Part shown: positions 19,940 to 29,057 of the stretch, one piece after another
Numbering within the stretch: position 1 is the stretch's first letter
Layout of the letters: every line of letters starts with the position of its first letter
Source of the DNA: Acinetobacter sp. N54.MGS-139
GTDB lineage: Bacteria > Pseudomonadota > Gammaproteobacteria > Burkholderiales > Burkholderiaceae_F
Assembly: GCA_000980495.1 (NCBI GenBank)
Contig: LARN01000001.1
Location: 31,197-95,196, forward strand
Reading direction: 5' to 3'
DNA length: 64,000 nucleotides
Position numbers and translations under genes: made by a program
Notes under the pieces: model-generated
Databases searched by the model: none
The model's input: only the letters and a program-made list of their open reading frames with translations
Told to the model about the DNA's origin: nothing

Positions 19940-21355
19940 ATGCTGAAGAAAATTTATAACAAAGTGACACATGAGTGGGACACTTCGGTTGAAGAAGCAC
20001 TCAAATCATTTATCAGACTTCCTGCGCTTTCGCCCGATTTTGATAAAAAGTGGGAAGAAAACGGCGTTCTTCTGAAGGCTCTGGAGGATGCGCAAGCCTG
20101 GGCAGAAAAACAAGGCATCAAAGGCCTTCGATGTGAAATTATTAAAGACGACGGATTTACACCGTGCCTGTTTGTAGAGGTGGATGCAACCTCGGATAAA
20201 AAGTTCGAGCGTTCCGTATTCTTCTACGGGCACTTGGATAAGCAGCCGCCTAACGAGGGCTGGGATCCGGATAAAAGCGCATGGGAACCCGTCATTCAAA
20301 ACGGCCGTCTCTACGGACGCGGTGCTGTTGATGACGGTTATGCCTTCTACACTTCTTTGGCTGCAGTGAAGGCCCTGCAAACGTTAGGAATTCCTCATCC
20401 GCGCTGTGTCGGGTTGTTTGAAACCTGTGAAGAGTCTTCCTCCCGCCACTACGAATCGTATTTAAAGGAAGCCGAACAGAAGCTCGGAGATATCGGACTG
20501 GTGATCGCTTTGGACAGCTGCTGCGGCGATTACGACAGACTTTGGGTGACTTCCTCGCTCAGAGGCATGCTCGGGGGCACGATTGAAGTTCGAACTCTGA
20601 ATGTCGGCGTGCATTCCGGAGAGGCCAGCGGAATTGTTCCGGAAAGTTTTATGATCGTTCGCCGCCTGCTGGATCGTATTGAAGACAGCAGGACCGGTGA
20701 AATTATTCCTAGGGTTTTCCAGACGAAGATCAGTGAAGAAATCCACAAACAAAACGTGGGCGTGGCAGAGAGCTTGGGTGACCGAATTTTTGCGGCTTAT
20801 CCGTGGCACGGCAAAACCGAACCGCTGACAAAAGACGCCTGCGAGGCTTTGTTAAACCGCAGCTGGCGTCCTGAATTAACGGTTACAGGCGTGGACGGGA
20901 TGCCGTCGGTTGAAAATGCCGGTAATGTAATGCGTCCCTATACCACGGTGAAGATCGGCATGAGGCTCCCTCCTGATGTGGATGCCGAAAAGGCTTCGAC
21001 AGCGCTGGAAGAAATTATCACGGCCGAACCGCCCTTTAATGCCGATGTGAAGTACGTTCCTACGGTAGCAAGCAACGGCTGGTCTGCCAAAGCGGCGGCC
21101 CCGTGGATTACGAAAGCGTTCGAGAAAGCTTCTGAGACGTATTGGGGAAATAAACCTGCCTACATGGGGCTCGGCGCATCTATTCCTCTGGTGAAACTTT
21201 TCTCCGAGAAATGGCCGCATGCTCAGTTTATGGTTTCGGGCGCTTTAGGACCGAACTCCAACGCGCATGGGCCCAACGAGTCGCTGCATATTGAGTACTG
21301 CAAGAAGCAGACGGCCTCGGTGGCATATTTGATTTCGCAGTATGAGGAGCACTGA
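19940..21355 (+). CDS. M20 family metallopeptidase (dipeptidase-like)
   Basis: The 471-residue protein has the M20 fold with a catalytic domain and an inserted lid domain. Metal ligands and catalytic residues are visible: YGHLDKQP, GRGAVDDG, the catalytic Glu-Glu pair in FETCEESS, D in IALDSCCGDYD, and the distal histidine in NAHGPNES. Together they resemble the PepV/CNDP-like dipeptidase subgroup. Substrate cannot be read from sequence. It begins 5 nt after rlpA, so it is probably cotranscribed with the rod-shape operon, and it ends 1 nt before a small gene. Confidence 0.88.
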   Translation: MLKKIYNKVTHEWDTSVEEALKSFIRLPALSPDFDKKWEENGVLLKALEDAQAWAEKQGIKGLRCEIIKDDGFTPCLFVEVDATSDKKFERSVFFYGHLDKQPPNEGWDPDKSAWEPVIQNGRLYGRGAVDDGYAFYTSLAAVKALQTLGIPHPRCVGLFETCEESSSRHYESYLKEAEQKLGDIGLVIALDSCCGDYDRLWVTSSLRGMLGGTIEVRTLNVGVHSGEASGIVPESFMIVRRLLDRIEDSRTGEIIPRVFQTKISEEIHKQNVGVAESLGDRIFAAYPWHGKTEPLTKDACEALLNRSWRPELTVTGVDGMPSVENAGNVMRPYTTVKIGMRLPPDVDAEKASTALEEIITAEPPFNADVKYVPTVASNGWSAKAAAPWITKAFEKASETYWGNKPAYMGLGASIPLVKLFSEKWPHAQFMVSGALGPNSNAHGPNESLHIEYCKKQTASVAYLISQYEEH

Positions 21356-21356
21356 G

Positions 21357-21563
21357 ATGAGAAGAGATGTTGTGACCCAGATCATCGTGGAGTATCCGAG
21401 CGGCTGCGAAAACTTCGCCACCCGTTTGGAAGCCGAACGGTTCATTAACGCGAATCTGGAAGAAGAAGAGCCTGTGGCGGTTTGGGTTGAGGAAGTCAAC
21501 GGAAAGAAAAAATACGACCTCCATTTTGCGGAAGAAAACGGAGAAATCCACATTGTGGATTAA
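21357..21563 (+). CDS. Small uncharacterised protein downstream of M20 peptidase
   Basis: A 68-residue acidic protein that I do not recognise. It starts MRRDVVTQIIVEYPSGC and contains an EAERFINANLEEEEPVAVWV segment, then a charged FAEENGEIHIVD end; no signal or membrane segment is seen. The ATG at 21357 is preferred because GAGGAG lies 7 nt upstream, just inside the peptidase stop; another in-frame ATG at 21342 overlaps that gene. The strong hairpin at 21578-21617 follows at once, so it is the last gene of the transcript. Confidence 0.6.
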   Translation: MRRDVVTQIIVEYPSGCENFATRLEAERFINANLEEEEPVAVWVEEVNGKKKYDLHFAEENGEIHIVD

Positions 21564-21577
21564 TGCTCAAACAGAGG

Positions 21578-21617
21578 CCCAAGAAAAAACGCCGGATCGT
21601 CGGCGTTTTTTCTTGGG
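21578..21617. terminator. Strong bidirectional terminator
   Basis: A long stem of about 17 bp (CCCAAGAAAAAACGCCG / CGGCGTTTTTTCTTGGG) with a short GATCGT-type loop separates two convergent transcription units. The A- and T-runs within the arms make it a terminator in both directions. Confidence 0.92.
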
Positions 21618-21631
21618 TGATTTGAAATTCT

Positions 21632-21895
21632 CTATTCCCGATTCCAGTTTCGGGCAAACTTCCGGAGCGAACCGACAATGTAGCCTGCCTGATAGGACCG
21701 AGCCTGCAGCGCCTTGATGGCGCCCTCGATGTCAATTCTCGGGAGGCGTCCTTCGATGTAGTTCTTGATCTCATCGCGAAGCACATCTTCCGGCGGCCTT
21801 TGCTGCATCTGTGACATGACATTTAACGCCGCACGTGCTTCCGGAGGGAGTCCCTGCATGACTCTGTCTACGTTTTCCTTGTTTGTCAGGCTCAT
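21632..21895 (-). CDS. Uncharacterised protein downstream of ilvA
   Basis: An 87-residue protein with no recognised family. It is mostly helical by composition (LPPEARAALNVMSQM, EDVLRDEIKNYIEGRLP, IEGAIKALQARSYQAGYIVGSL) and ends with a basic KFARNWNRE tail. There is no signal peptide or metal motif. It lies 44 nt after the ilvA stop on the same strand and before a strong terminator, so it probably belongs to the ilvA transcript. Overlapping antisense frames here look like shadows. Confidence 0.55.
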   Translation of the reverse strand: MSLTNKENVDRVMQGLPPEARAALNVMSQMQQRPPEDVLRDEIKNYIEGRLPRIDIEGAIKALQARSYQAGYIVGSLRKFARNWNRE

Positions 21896-21939
21896 ATTCA
21901 GTCCGCTGCGGGAAGCGGGCAGCCCCGCTTCTTTGTCTA

Positions 21940-23463
21940 CTATCCTAAGAACAGTTTATAAGCGGGATTGTCCGTTTCTTCAACGTAGGAATACCCGAGG
22001 TTCTTTAAGAATTCGTCAAACTGGGCGTAGTCCTCTTCAGGAACTTGAAGCCCGGCAAGAATTCGACCATAGTCGGCACCTTGATTGCGGTAATGGAACA
22101 TCGAGATATTCCATTTCGATCCGGAAGAGTTAAGGAATTTAAAGAGTGCTCCCGGTCTTTCCGGGAATTCAAAACGGAAAACGCGCTCGTTGGTCGCAAG
22201 TTTTGAATGGCCCCCTACCATGTAGCGAAGGTGCATTTTAGCGAGTTCGTTTTCTGTGATATCCAATGCGGGAAGGCCCTGTTCATCAAATAATTTTTTG
22301 ATTTCGAGCGCTTCGCTTCGATGCTCTGTCTGAATACCGACAAAGATTTGGGCGTCGGTTGCGTCAGAAATACGGTAGTTGAACTCCGTGACGTTGCGGC
22401 TGCCTAAGAGCGAAATAAGCGAACGGAACGAATTTCTCTTTTCAGGAATCGTGACAGCAAAAAGGACTTCGCGGTGCTCGCCGAGTTCGGCACGTTCTGC
22501 GACGAAGCGCAGGCGGTCAAAGTTCATATTGGCGCCGGAGAGAACCCCGACGAAAGTCTGGTTTTTGCAGCCGTTCTGCTTGATGTAGTGTTTAATGCCT
22601 GCGACAGAAAGGGCGCCGGCAGGTTCAAGAATGCTTCTCGTATCCTGGAAGACGTCCTTGATCGCAGCACAGACTTCGTCTGTGTCCACCAGCACGATAC
22701 CGTCTACGAAATTCTTGCAAAGCTCATAGGTCTCCTTGCCGACAAGTTTGACCGCCGTGCCGTCGGAGAAGAGGCCGACATCGGGAACTAAAGTTCTTTC
22801 CCCGTTTTTAAGGGACTGGTTCATACTGTCCGAGTCATATGTTTGGACGCCGAAGACCTTGATATTGGGATAGAGTGCTTTAACGTAAACGGCGACGCCG
22901 GCAAGCAGTCCGCCGCCTCCGACAGGGACGAAGATCGCATCAATATTGCCGTTGGCGTTTTGGGCCTGGCGGATAATCTCCATTCCAACGGTGCCCTGGC
23001 CGGCAATGACATCCGGATCATCGAAGGGAGGCACCGGTGTCAGTCCTTCTTTAGCCTGAAGTTCTTCCGCGTAAGCAGCAGCATCACTGAAGGATTCACC
23101 AAATAGGACAACTTCGCCGCCTAATCTGCGGACCGTGTTGATTTTGAGGGCCGGCGCCGTAATCGGCATCACAATGACGGCTCGGCAGCCGAGTTTGCTG
23201 GCAGCAAGAGCAACGCCCTGAGCGTGGTTGCCGGCACTGGCGGCAATCACACCGCGGGCACGTTCTTCCGGCGTGAGATTGGCCATTTTGTTATAGGCGC
23301 CTCTCAGCTTGAAGCTAAAGACGCTCTGAAGGTCTTCGCGTTTTAAAAGGATTTTGTTCTCAGTTCGGGCCGAAAGGAGTTTTGCCTGCTGCAGCGGTGT
23401 TTCCTTGGCCACATCGTAAACATGGGCTTTGAGGATTCGTCGAAGGTATTCTTGCTCTAACAT
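21940..23463 (-). CDS. ilvA: Threonine ammonia-lyase, biosynthetic
   Basis: IlvA deaminates threonine to 2-oxobutyrate, the first step of isoleucine synthesis. The 507-residue protein has the PLP lysine K52 in SVFSFKLRGAYNK, SAGNHAQGVA, and the glycine-rich phosphate loop PVGGGGLLAG. Two C-terminal ACT-like regulatory domains follow (about 325-505; FPERPGALFKFL is in the second). Two ACT-like domains mark the long, isoleucine-feedback type, not the catabolic enzyme. No leader peptide or attenuator was recognised upstream. Confidence 0.96.
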   Translation of the reverse strand: MLEQEYLRRILKAHVYDVAKETPLQQAKLLSARTENKILLKREDLQSVFSFKLRGAYNKMANLTPEERARGVIAASAGNHAQGVALAASKLGCRAVIVMPITAPALKINTVRRLGGEVVLFGESFSDAAAYAEELQAKEGLTPVPPFDDPDVIAGQGTVGMEIIRQAQNANGNIDAIFVPVGGGGLLAGVAVYVKALYPNIKVFGVQTYDSDSMNQSLKNGERTLVPDVGLFSDGTAVKLVGKETYELCKNFVDGIVLVDTDEVCAAIKDVFQDTRSILEPAGALSVAGIKHYIKQNGCKNQTFVGVLSGANMNFDRLRFVAERAELGEHREVLFAVTIPEKRNSFRSLISLLGSRNVTEFNYRISDATDAQIFVGIQTEHRSEALEIKKLFDEQGLPALDITENELAKMHLRYMVGGHSKLATNERVFRFEFPERPGALFKFLNSSGSKWNISMFHYRNQGADYGRILAGLQVPEEDYAQFDEFLKNLGYSYVEETDNPAYKLFLG

Positions 23464-23620
23464 GTCGACAGAGGTATGAAAAGTGGTTGAAGATTACTTA
23501 AACATACCACCGGAATCCATTCAATTTGAAAAAGACGAGTTAGGTTTATTACTTGGAAGAAAAAATCTTGCACAATGTAGATTCTGATAACCAGCCGTAA
23601 GCCGATACCAACGAAGAACC

Positions 23621-26600
23621 ATGGCCGAAAAGATTGAACTGCAAAATCGTTTAAGAGAGATTCCTTATAACTACACCTCGTTTGCGGATAAGGATATTGT
23701 GACGCGACTGCTTGGCAAAGAGGCCTGGCAGTTGTTAAACGAGCTTCGCGTGTCGGGAAAGCCGGGACGATCCGCCCGAATGCTTTATGAAGTGTTAGGT
23801 GACGTTTGGGTTATCCAAAGAAACCCTTATCTTCAGGAGGACATGCTGTTTAATAAGAAACGGCGAGATCTTCTGATTGAGGCGCTTTATCACCGAATTA
23901 ATTCGATTCGCGAGCAGCTTCCTACGCTTGATGAGGTCTCAGCGGGTAAGATCGCAGCCCTTATGGAGACTGCGCTGGTGATGATTGAAAAATTCAAGGG
24001 CTCTTTTGAGCGTTCCTGGGATCTACGCCGCCTGGTTCTTAAGAAGCTGAAGAAACACACTCGGACAGACAATATTCGTTTCGACGGCTTTTCAAGGGCC
24101 AGTCATGTAACGGATGCAACGGACTGGCGCGTGGAATATCCTTTTGTGGTCATTTATCCGGACTCCGAAGACGAAGTGCCTGGCATTGTCAAAGCGCTGA
24201 TTGATCTTGATTTTGTCATTATTCCCCGCGGAGGCGGTACCGGTTACACCGGCGGCGCAGTGCCTCTGCATTCTCGCTCAGCCGTCATTAATACCGAAAA
24301 GCTCAACCGTATTTCAGATGTGGAAATGCGCAAGCTTGAAGGCCTCGACAAAGAAGTCGCCACGATTCAAGCCGGTGCCGGCTCGGTCAATAAGAAGGTT
24401 GCCGAGAAGGCCGCTTCCGAAGGCTGGGTTTTCTCGGTTGACCCGAACTCCAACTATGCGTGTACGATCGGCGGCAATATTGCGGAGAATGCCGGCGGCA
24501 AGAAGGCGGTTTTATGGGGCACCACGGTCGACAACGTTTATTGGTACCGAATGGTTGATCCGGACGGGAACTGGCTGGAAGTTACGCGTGTAAACCACAA
24601 CCTCGGCAAAATCCATCTGCAGGAAGATGTCGTCTTCGAGGCTGTGTGGAAACAAGGCAATAAGTCTCCCGAGAAAGCGCCGATCATCCGTAAAAAAACA
24701 TTCCGACTCAAAGGACCTAAGTTCAGAACGCCGGGCTTAGGCAAGGATGTAACGAACAAATATTTAGGCGGTCTGCCCGGTCTGCAGAAAGAAGGCTGCG
24801 ACGGCATCATTACTTCGGCTCGCTTCATTCTTCACAAGATGCCGGTTTGCACTCAGACCGTCTGTCTGGAGTTTTACGGCGCTGCCGGCAACGCCGGTCC
24901 CGCGATCTATCAAATCTCTCAGCTCTTTGACTCGCATCCTGAAGGCGTCATGCTTGCCGGCTTGGAACACCTTGATGACCGTTATCTGCATGCGATTAAT
25001 TACGCGCCGAAGAGCGGCCGCGGGATTTATCCGAAGATGGTGATTGTCGGAGACATCATCGGCAACGATGACGCGACGATTTCCAAATACGTCGAAGAAG
25101 TCAAGAAGATCGCGATTGCCGGCAACGGTGATACCTTTGTGGCGAAGACGCCTGAAGCTCGACATCAATACTGGGCCGAACGCTCCAAGACCTCGGCGAT
25201 CTCAAAGCATACCAACGCTTTCAAACTGAATGAGGACGTTGTCATTCCGCTTGATAAGATCGGCGAGTACACGGATGCATGTGAACTTTTCAATATCTGC
25301 TGCTCTATTCGCAACAAGCTGGAAATGCTGAATGCCGTGGCTACGTATTTAGGCGGTCCGATCAAACTCGGCAAACTAGCCGTTTCTTCAGAGGGCTACA
25401 CCGAGAAGGAGCTTCTGGCACAAAAACTTCCGCTTGCTATGGCACTGCTGCGTAAAGTTCATGACGAATGGGAGTACGTCCTCAATCATCTCCACACACC
25501 GGCTAAAGAAGCGCTCGAAGCCCTTGAGCAGCTCGGACGCCGCTGTGAATCGGAACTGCCGGAGAATCTTGATGATTTAACGCTTCTGGATCTGGTCCAG
25601 AACCACTATCTGCGGATCTCTTGGAAGAAAGAGGTTCTCCGGGAGCTCAATGACATCTACGCAGGCGATGCCTTTGAAGCGGTGAGAAGTGAGATCGTAA
25701 AGATTCACGATCGCGTGCTGAGAGGCCGAGTCTTTATTGCCCTTCATATGCACGCCGGCGACGGTAATGTGCATACCAATATTCCGGTGAACTCCGATAA
25801 CGTCGAGATGATTAAGACGGCCAATGAGGGTGTGGCCTACGTCATGGAAGTCGCTAAAAAGTTAGGAGGCGCGATCTCCGGCGAGCACGGGATCGGCATG
25901 ACGAAGATTTCTTTTGTCGAACCGGGGCAGTTCGATGAGTTCTACAAATATTTGGATGAGGTCGATCCTCATGGTCGATTCAACCGAGGAAAACTTCGTC
26001 CCGAGGCGAATCTGTCGATTGCCTACACACCCAGCTTCAATCTGTTAGGGCATGAATCTTTGATCATGCAGAAGAGTGAGGCCAAGCAGATTGCCGACGA
26101 AATTAAGACCTGCCTTCGCTGCGGCAAATGCAAACCTGTCTGCACGACGCATGTCCCGAATGCCAATCTGCTGTACTCGCCGAGAAATAAGGTCATCGCG
26201 ACATCACTCCTGCTGGAAGCATTCCTGTACGAAGAGCAAACGCGCCGCGGTGTTTCGCTGAAGCATTTCACCGAGTTCGGAGACGTTTCCGACCACTGCA
26301 CGATCTGCCAGAAATGCCAAAAACCATGCCCCGTGAAGATTGATTTCGGACATGTCACCATGCTGATGAGAGACATGCTGCACGGTCAAGGCAAAGAGCG
26401 CTTTGATCCGGCGAAAACGGCCGGATTGAAGTTCCTCGAGCTCGAGAACCCTCTGGCCGTTCGAGCCATGCGCAAAGGCATGGTGGAATACGGCTTTAAG
26501 GCGCAGCGAATTGCGGCAGATGCACTGAAATTTACAGCAGCCAAGAGCCTGAAACATCCGGGATTCAGTACCGGACGGCCGACGCTGCGTGAGGAAGTCA

Positions 26601-27529
26601 TCCATCTGGTGAACAGAAAGCTCCCCGAGGATAAGGTTCATACCACGGCACGCCGTCTCCTTGACATTGAAGAATCCACTTATATCCCGGTGATTAAGAA
26701 CAAGGAGATCGCCAGTCCCAAATCCGGAAGAGAGTCGGTGTTTTATTTCCCCGGATGCGGCAATGAAAAGCTGTTCAGCCAGGTCTCGATTGCCGTATTA
26801 GGAATGCTTTATGACATGGGCGTGCAGATCGTCCTGCCGCCGGGGTACCGCTGCTGCGGGCACCCGCAGAAAGGCAACGGACTGAGCAAAAAGGGCGACG
26901 ATATCGTGACGCGCAATCGCGTGCTCTTCCACCGTGTTGCTAATACGCTCAACTACGCAGACATTTCCACCGTTCTGGTGAGCTGCGGCACCTGCCTGCA
27001 CCAGCTGAAGGAGTACAACTTTGAATCCATTTTCCCGGGCTGCCGAGTGATGGACATTCATGACTACCTGGCGGAGAAGGGAATCAGTGTGAACGGAGCT
27101 TACAACACCCGCTACATTTACCACGACCCGTGCCATACGCCGCTGAAAGAAGGGGTTCCCATCGAGACAGTCAACCGCCTGATACATCCTAAGGACGGAT
27201 CTAAGGTGCAATTGTCCGAAAGATGCTGCGGAGAAAGCGGCACGTTTGCGGTTTCTCGTCCGGATATCGCAAGCCAAGTGAGAACAGCTAAAGAGCTGAG
27301 TCTGAACCAAGCCGCGGACAAGCTGAAGACAGATCGCTTCTCAGGCAAGATCAAGGTGCTGACGGCCTGCCCAGGCTGTCTGCAGGGTATGAACCGTTAC
27401 TCAGAGGCGACACATACAACCGCTGAGTTTCTTGTGGTCGAAATGATGAGATCGAAGTACGGTGACAATTGGCTTTACGAGACGGTGAATAAGCTGAAAG
27501 ACGGCGGAATTGAAAAGGTATTGTTATGA
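23621..27529 (+). CDS. DUF3683 FAD/Fe-S oxidoreductase, D-2-hydroxyacid dehydrogenase-like
   Basis: A 1302-residue multidomain flavoprotein. In order: an N-terminal DUF3683-type region (about 1-160); an FAD-binding PCMH domain with PRGGGTGYTGGAVPL near 203; an FAD-oxidase C-terminal domain with MHAGDGNVHTNIPVN and GEHGIGMTK; two ferredoxin-type clusters near 830 and 893 (CLRCGKCKPVC, CTICQKCQKPC); and two CCG domains with RCCGHPQKG and RCCGESG near 1080 and 1202. The architecture resembles fused GlcD/LldE-type subunits that oxidise lactate or similar hydroxyacids; the substrate is not known. It overlaps the HIT gene by 4 nt. Confidence 0.9.
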   Translation: MAEKIELQNRLREIPYNYTSFADKDIVTRLLGKEAWQLLNELRVSGKPGRSARMLYEVLGDVWVIQRNPYLQEDMLFNKKRRDLLIEALYHRINSIREQLPTLDEVSAGKIAALMETALVMIEKFKGSFERSWDLRRLVLKKLKKHTRTDNIRFDGFSRASHVTDATDWRVEYPFVVIYPDSEDEVPGIVKALIDLDFVIIPRGGGTGYTGGAVPLHSRSAVINTEKLNRISDVEMRKLEGLDKEVATIQAGAGSVNKKVAEKAASEGWVFSVDPNSNYACTIGGNIAENAGGKKAVLWGTTVDNVYWYRMVDPDGNWLEVTRVNHNLGKIHLQEDVVFEAVWKQGNKSPEKAPIIRKKTFRLKGPKFRTPGLGKDVTNKYLGGLPGLQKEGCDGIITSARFILHKMPVCTQTVCLEFYGAAGNAGPAIYQISQLFDSHPEGVMLAGLEHLDDRYLHAINYAPKSGRGIYPKMVIVGDIIGNDDATISKYVEEVKKIAIAGNGDTFVAKTPEARHQYWAERSKTSAISKHTNAFKLNEDVVIPLDKIGEYTDACELFNICCSIRNKLEMLNAVATYLGGPIKLGKLAVSSEGYTEKELLAQKLPLAMALLRKVHDEWEYVLNHLHTPAKEALEALEQLGRRCESELPENLDDLTLLDLVQNHYLRISWKKEVLRELNDIYAGDAFEAVRSEIVKIHDRVLRGRVFIALHMHAGDGNVHTNIPVNSDNVEMIKTANEGVAYVMEVAKKLGGAISGEHGIGMTKISFVEPGQFDEFYKYLDEVDPHGRFNRGKLRPEANLSIAYTPSFNLLGHESLIMQKSEAKQIADEIKTCLRCGKCKPVCTTHVPNANLLYSPRNKVIATSLLLEAFLYEEQTRRGVSLKHFTEFGDVSDHCTICQKCQKPCPVKIDFGHVTMLMRDMLHGQGKERFDPAKTAGLKFLELENPLAVRAMRKGMVEYGFKAQRIAADALKFTAAKSLKHPGFSTGRPTLREEVIHLVNRKLPEDKVHTTARRLLDIEESTYIPVIKNKEIASPKSGRESVFYFPGCGNEKLFSQVSIAVLGMLYDMGVQIVLPPGYRCCGHPQKGNGLSKKGDDIVTRNRVLFHRVANTLNYADISTVLVSCGTCLHQLKEYNFESIFPGCRVMDIHDYLAEKGISVNGAYNTRYIYHDPCHTPLKEGVPIETVNRLIHPKDGSKVQLSERCCGESGTFAVSRPDIASQVRTAKELSLNQAADKLKTDRFSGKIKVLTACPGCLQGMNRYSEATHTTAEFLVVEMMRSKYGDNWLYETVNKLKDGGIEKVLL

Positions 27530-27948
27530 CGCAAAACTGCCCCCTTTGTGCTCCTGAGGAGGAGCACGTCATTGTCGCAAACGATAAATTTCGCATTATT
27601 CGCGTCAAGGATCCTGAGTTTCCGGGCTACTTCCGGCTGATTTGGCAGGATCACGTAAAGGAAGTTTCCGATCTGGATCTCGAGGCCCGGCTGATTATGT
27701 GGGATGCTCTGACGCGCTTGGAGAAGGCCATTATCGAGGCGATCCGTCCCGAGAAGGTCAATTGGGCGCAGTTCGGAACGATGGTACCGCATCTGCACTG
27801 GCACCTGATTCCGCGGTTCAAAGATGATGCCGCTTATCCGGACAGCTACTGGAGTCCCCGCAAGAGAAAAACCGACCTCAAAGTCCTGGCAGAGCGCGAG
27901 CAGGACGCTCTGAGGTGCGAAGCGCTCATTAAAGAGAGGTTTGCTTAA
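27526..27948 (+). CDS. HIT family nucleotide-binding protein
   Basis: A 140-residue histidine-triad protein, usually a nucleoside phosphoramidate hydrolase or nucleotide-binding protein. The triad [10 protein letters not shown] is visible near residues 89-98, and an N-terminal CPLCAPEEE segment is typical of one HIT subgroup. The start overlaps the end of the DUF3683 gene by 4 nt, so the two are translationally coupled. The 3' end overlaps the convergent coaD by 20 nt. Substrate is unknown. Confidence 0.9.
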   Translation: MTQNCPLCAPEEEHVIVANDKFRIIRVKDPEFPGYFRLIWQDHVKEVSDLDLEARLIMWDALTRLEKAIIEAIRPEKVNWAQFGTMVPHLHWHLIPRFKDDAAYPDSYWSPRKRKTDLKVLAEREQDALRCEALIKERFA

Positions 27949-28426
27949 GTTCGAGGCGTTTTCTTTCCAGGGCGGCGAGAATGTTTTGCGGCACAAATCC
28001 GCTGACGTCTCCGCCCATCATGGCAATCTCTCGGACGAATGTTCCGCTGATGAACTGGAATTGTTCCGCCGGTGTAAGGAAGATCGTTTCAACTTCCGGC
28101 ATGAGTTTTTGGTTCATTCCGGCCATCTGGAATTCATACTCAAAATCGCTGACGGCTCGGGCCCCGCGGACGATGCAGGTTGAGCCGTGCCGGCGGACGA
28201 AATCGACTAAAAGCCCCTCAAAGCCCACAACCTCAACGTTCGGAAAACCCTTGACGGCTTCCTTGGCCATTTGTACACGCTCTTCTAAGGTGAAAAGCGT
28301 GTGTTTCCTTTTGCTTTCGGCAACTGCAACGATGAGCTTCGGAAAAATCCAACAAGCACGACGAATAAGGTCTAAGTGCCCGTTGGTCAAGGGATCAAAC
28401 GTACCGGGGTAGGTTGCAGTAATCAT
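27929..28426 (-). CDS. coaD: Phosphopantetheine adenylyltransferase
   Basis: CoaD transfers AMP from ATP to 4'-phosphopantetheine in coenzyme A synthesis. The 165-residue protein has the nucleotidyltransferase TNGH motif at residues 14-17 in [15 protein letters not shown], the [12 protein letters not shown] segment, and [10 protein letters not shown] matching the ISSS-x-x-R region. The length is typical (about 160). It is downstream of rsmD with a 4-nt ATGA overlap, a pairing common in bacteria. Its 3' end overlaps the HIT gene. Confidence 0.97.
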   Translation of the reverse strand: MITATYPGTFDPLTNGHLDLIRRACWIFPKLIVAVAESKRKHTLFTLEERVQMAKEAVKGFPNVEVVGFEGLLVDFVRRHGSTCIVRGARAVSDFEYEFQMAGMNQKLMPEVETIFLTPAEQFQFISGTFVREIAMMGGDVSGFVPQNILAALERKRLELKQTSL

Positions 28427-29007
28427 GAGGGATTCTCGGTTTTTTGAGCTAAAAGCATATAGCTGGCGCCGGCTTTGAGGCGGCGGACCGCACTGAGTGA
28501 CAGAGAGGCAAGCATTTCATTGGAAATTTCCTGAGGGGACTCGACATACACCAGAGCGTCCGAAGCAAGCATCGGCGCGCAGCGCTTCAGGGCTTTGAAC
28601 TGAAGCTCTGCGGCGAAGGGAGGGTCGATAAAGACAAGATCGTACGGTGCGGAATCGGTGATACGAACGTCTGTCAGGGAGTTGCCGACAATAACCTTGA
28701 GGCCCTCGGCATTGAGTTTTTCGGCTGTTTGTTCAATGAACTGCGCTGCACGGCGATTGGTCTCACATAAAACGGCACGGCTTCCGCCGCGACTTAGAAA
28801 TTCAAAGGACAAGGCGCCGGAGCCCCCGAACATGTCCAAAGCACTGCGGCCCTCGAAGCCGCCGAGCAGAAAGGTCAGCCAATTAAACAGCGTTTCGCGC
28901 TGGCGGTCTCCGGTAGGTCTCAGACCGTCGGCATTCAAAACGGGGATATTTGTGCGTTTCCAGCATCCCCCGATGATCCTAACTTTACCGCTGTTGCTTG
29001 CCGGCAT
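28423..29007 (-). CDS. rsmD: 16S rRNA (guanine966-N2)-methyltransferase RsmD
   Basis: RsmD methylates G966 of 16S rRNA. With the ATG at 29007 the product is 194 residues, starting [14 protein letters not shown]. The SAM-binding motif is [19 protein letters not shown] and the catalytic DPPF motif is in LVFIDPPFA. The frame is open to 29070, but that extension would run over the ftsY start region and is not homologous. It is paired with coaD (4-nt overlap) and is divergent from ftsY, a common arrangement. Confidence 0.95.
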   Translation of the reverse strand: MPASNSGKVRIIGGCWKRTNIPVLNADGLRPTGDRQRETLFNWLTFLLGGFEGRSALDMFGGSGALSFEFLSRGGSRAVLCETNRRAAQFIEQTAEKLNAEGLKVIVGNSLTDVRITDSAPYDLVFIDPPFAAELQFKALKRCAPMLASDALVYVESPQEISNEMLASLSLSAVRRLKAGASYMLLAQKTENPS

Positions 29008-29057
29008 TGCTAAACTCTCGTGTTGAAATAATTGAATTCTATTCAAAACGTACGCCA

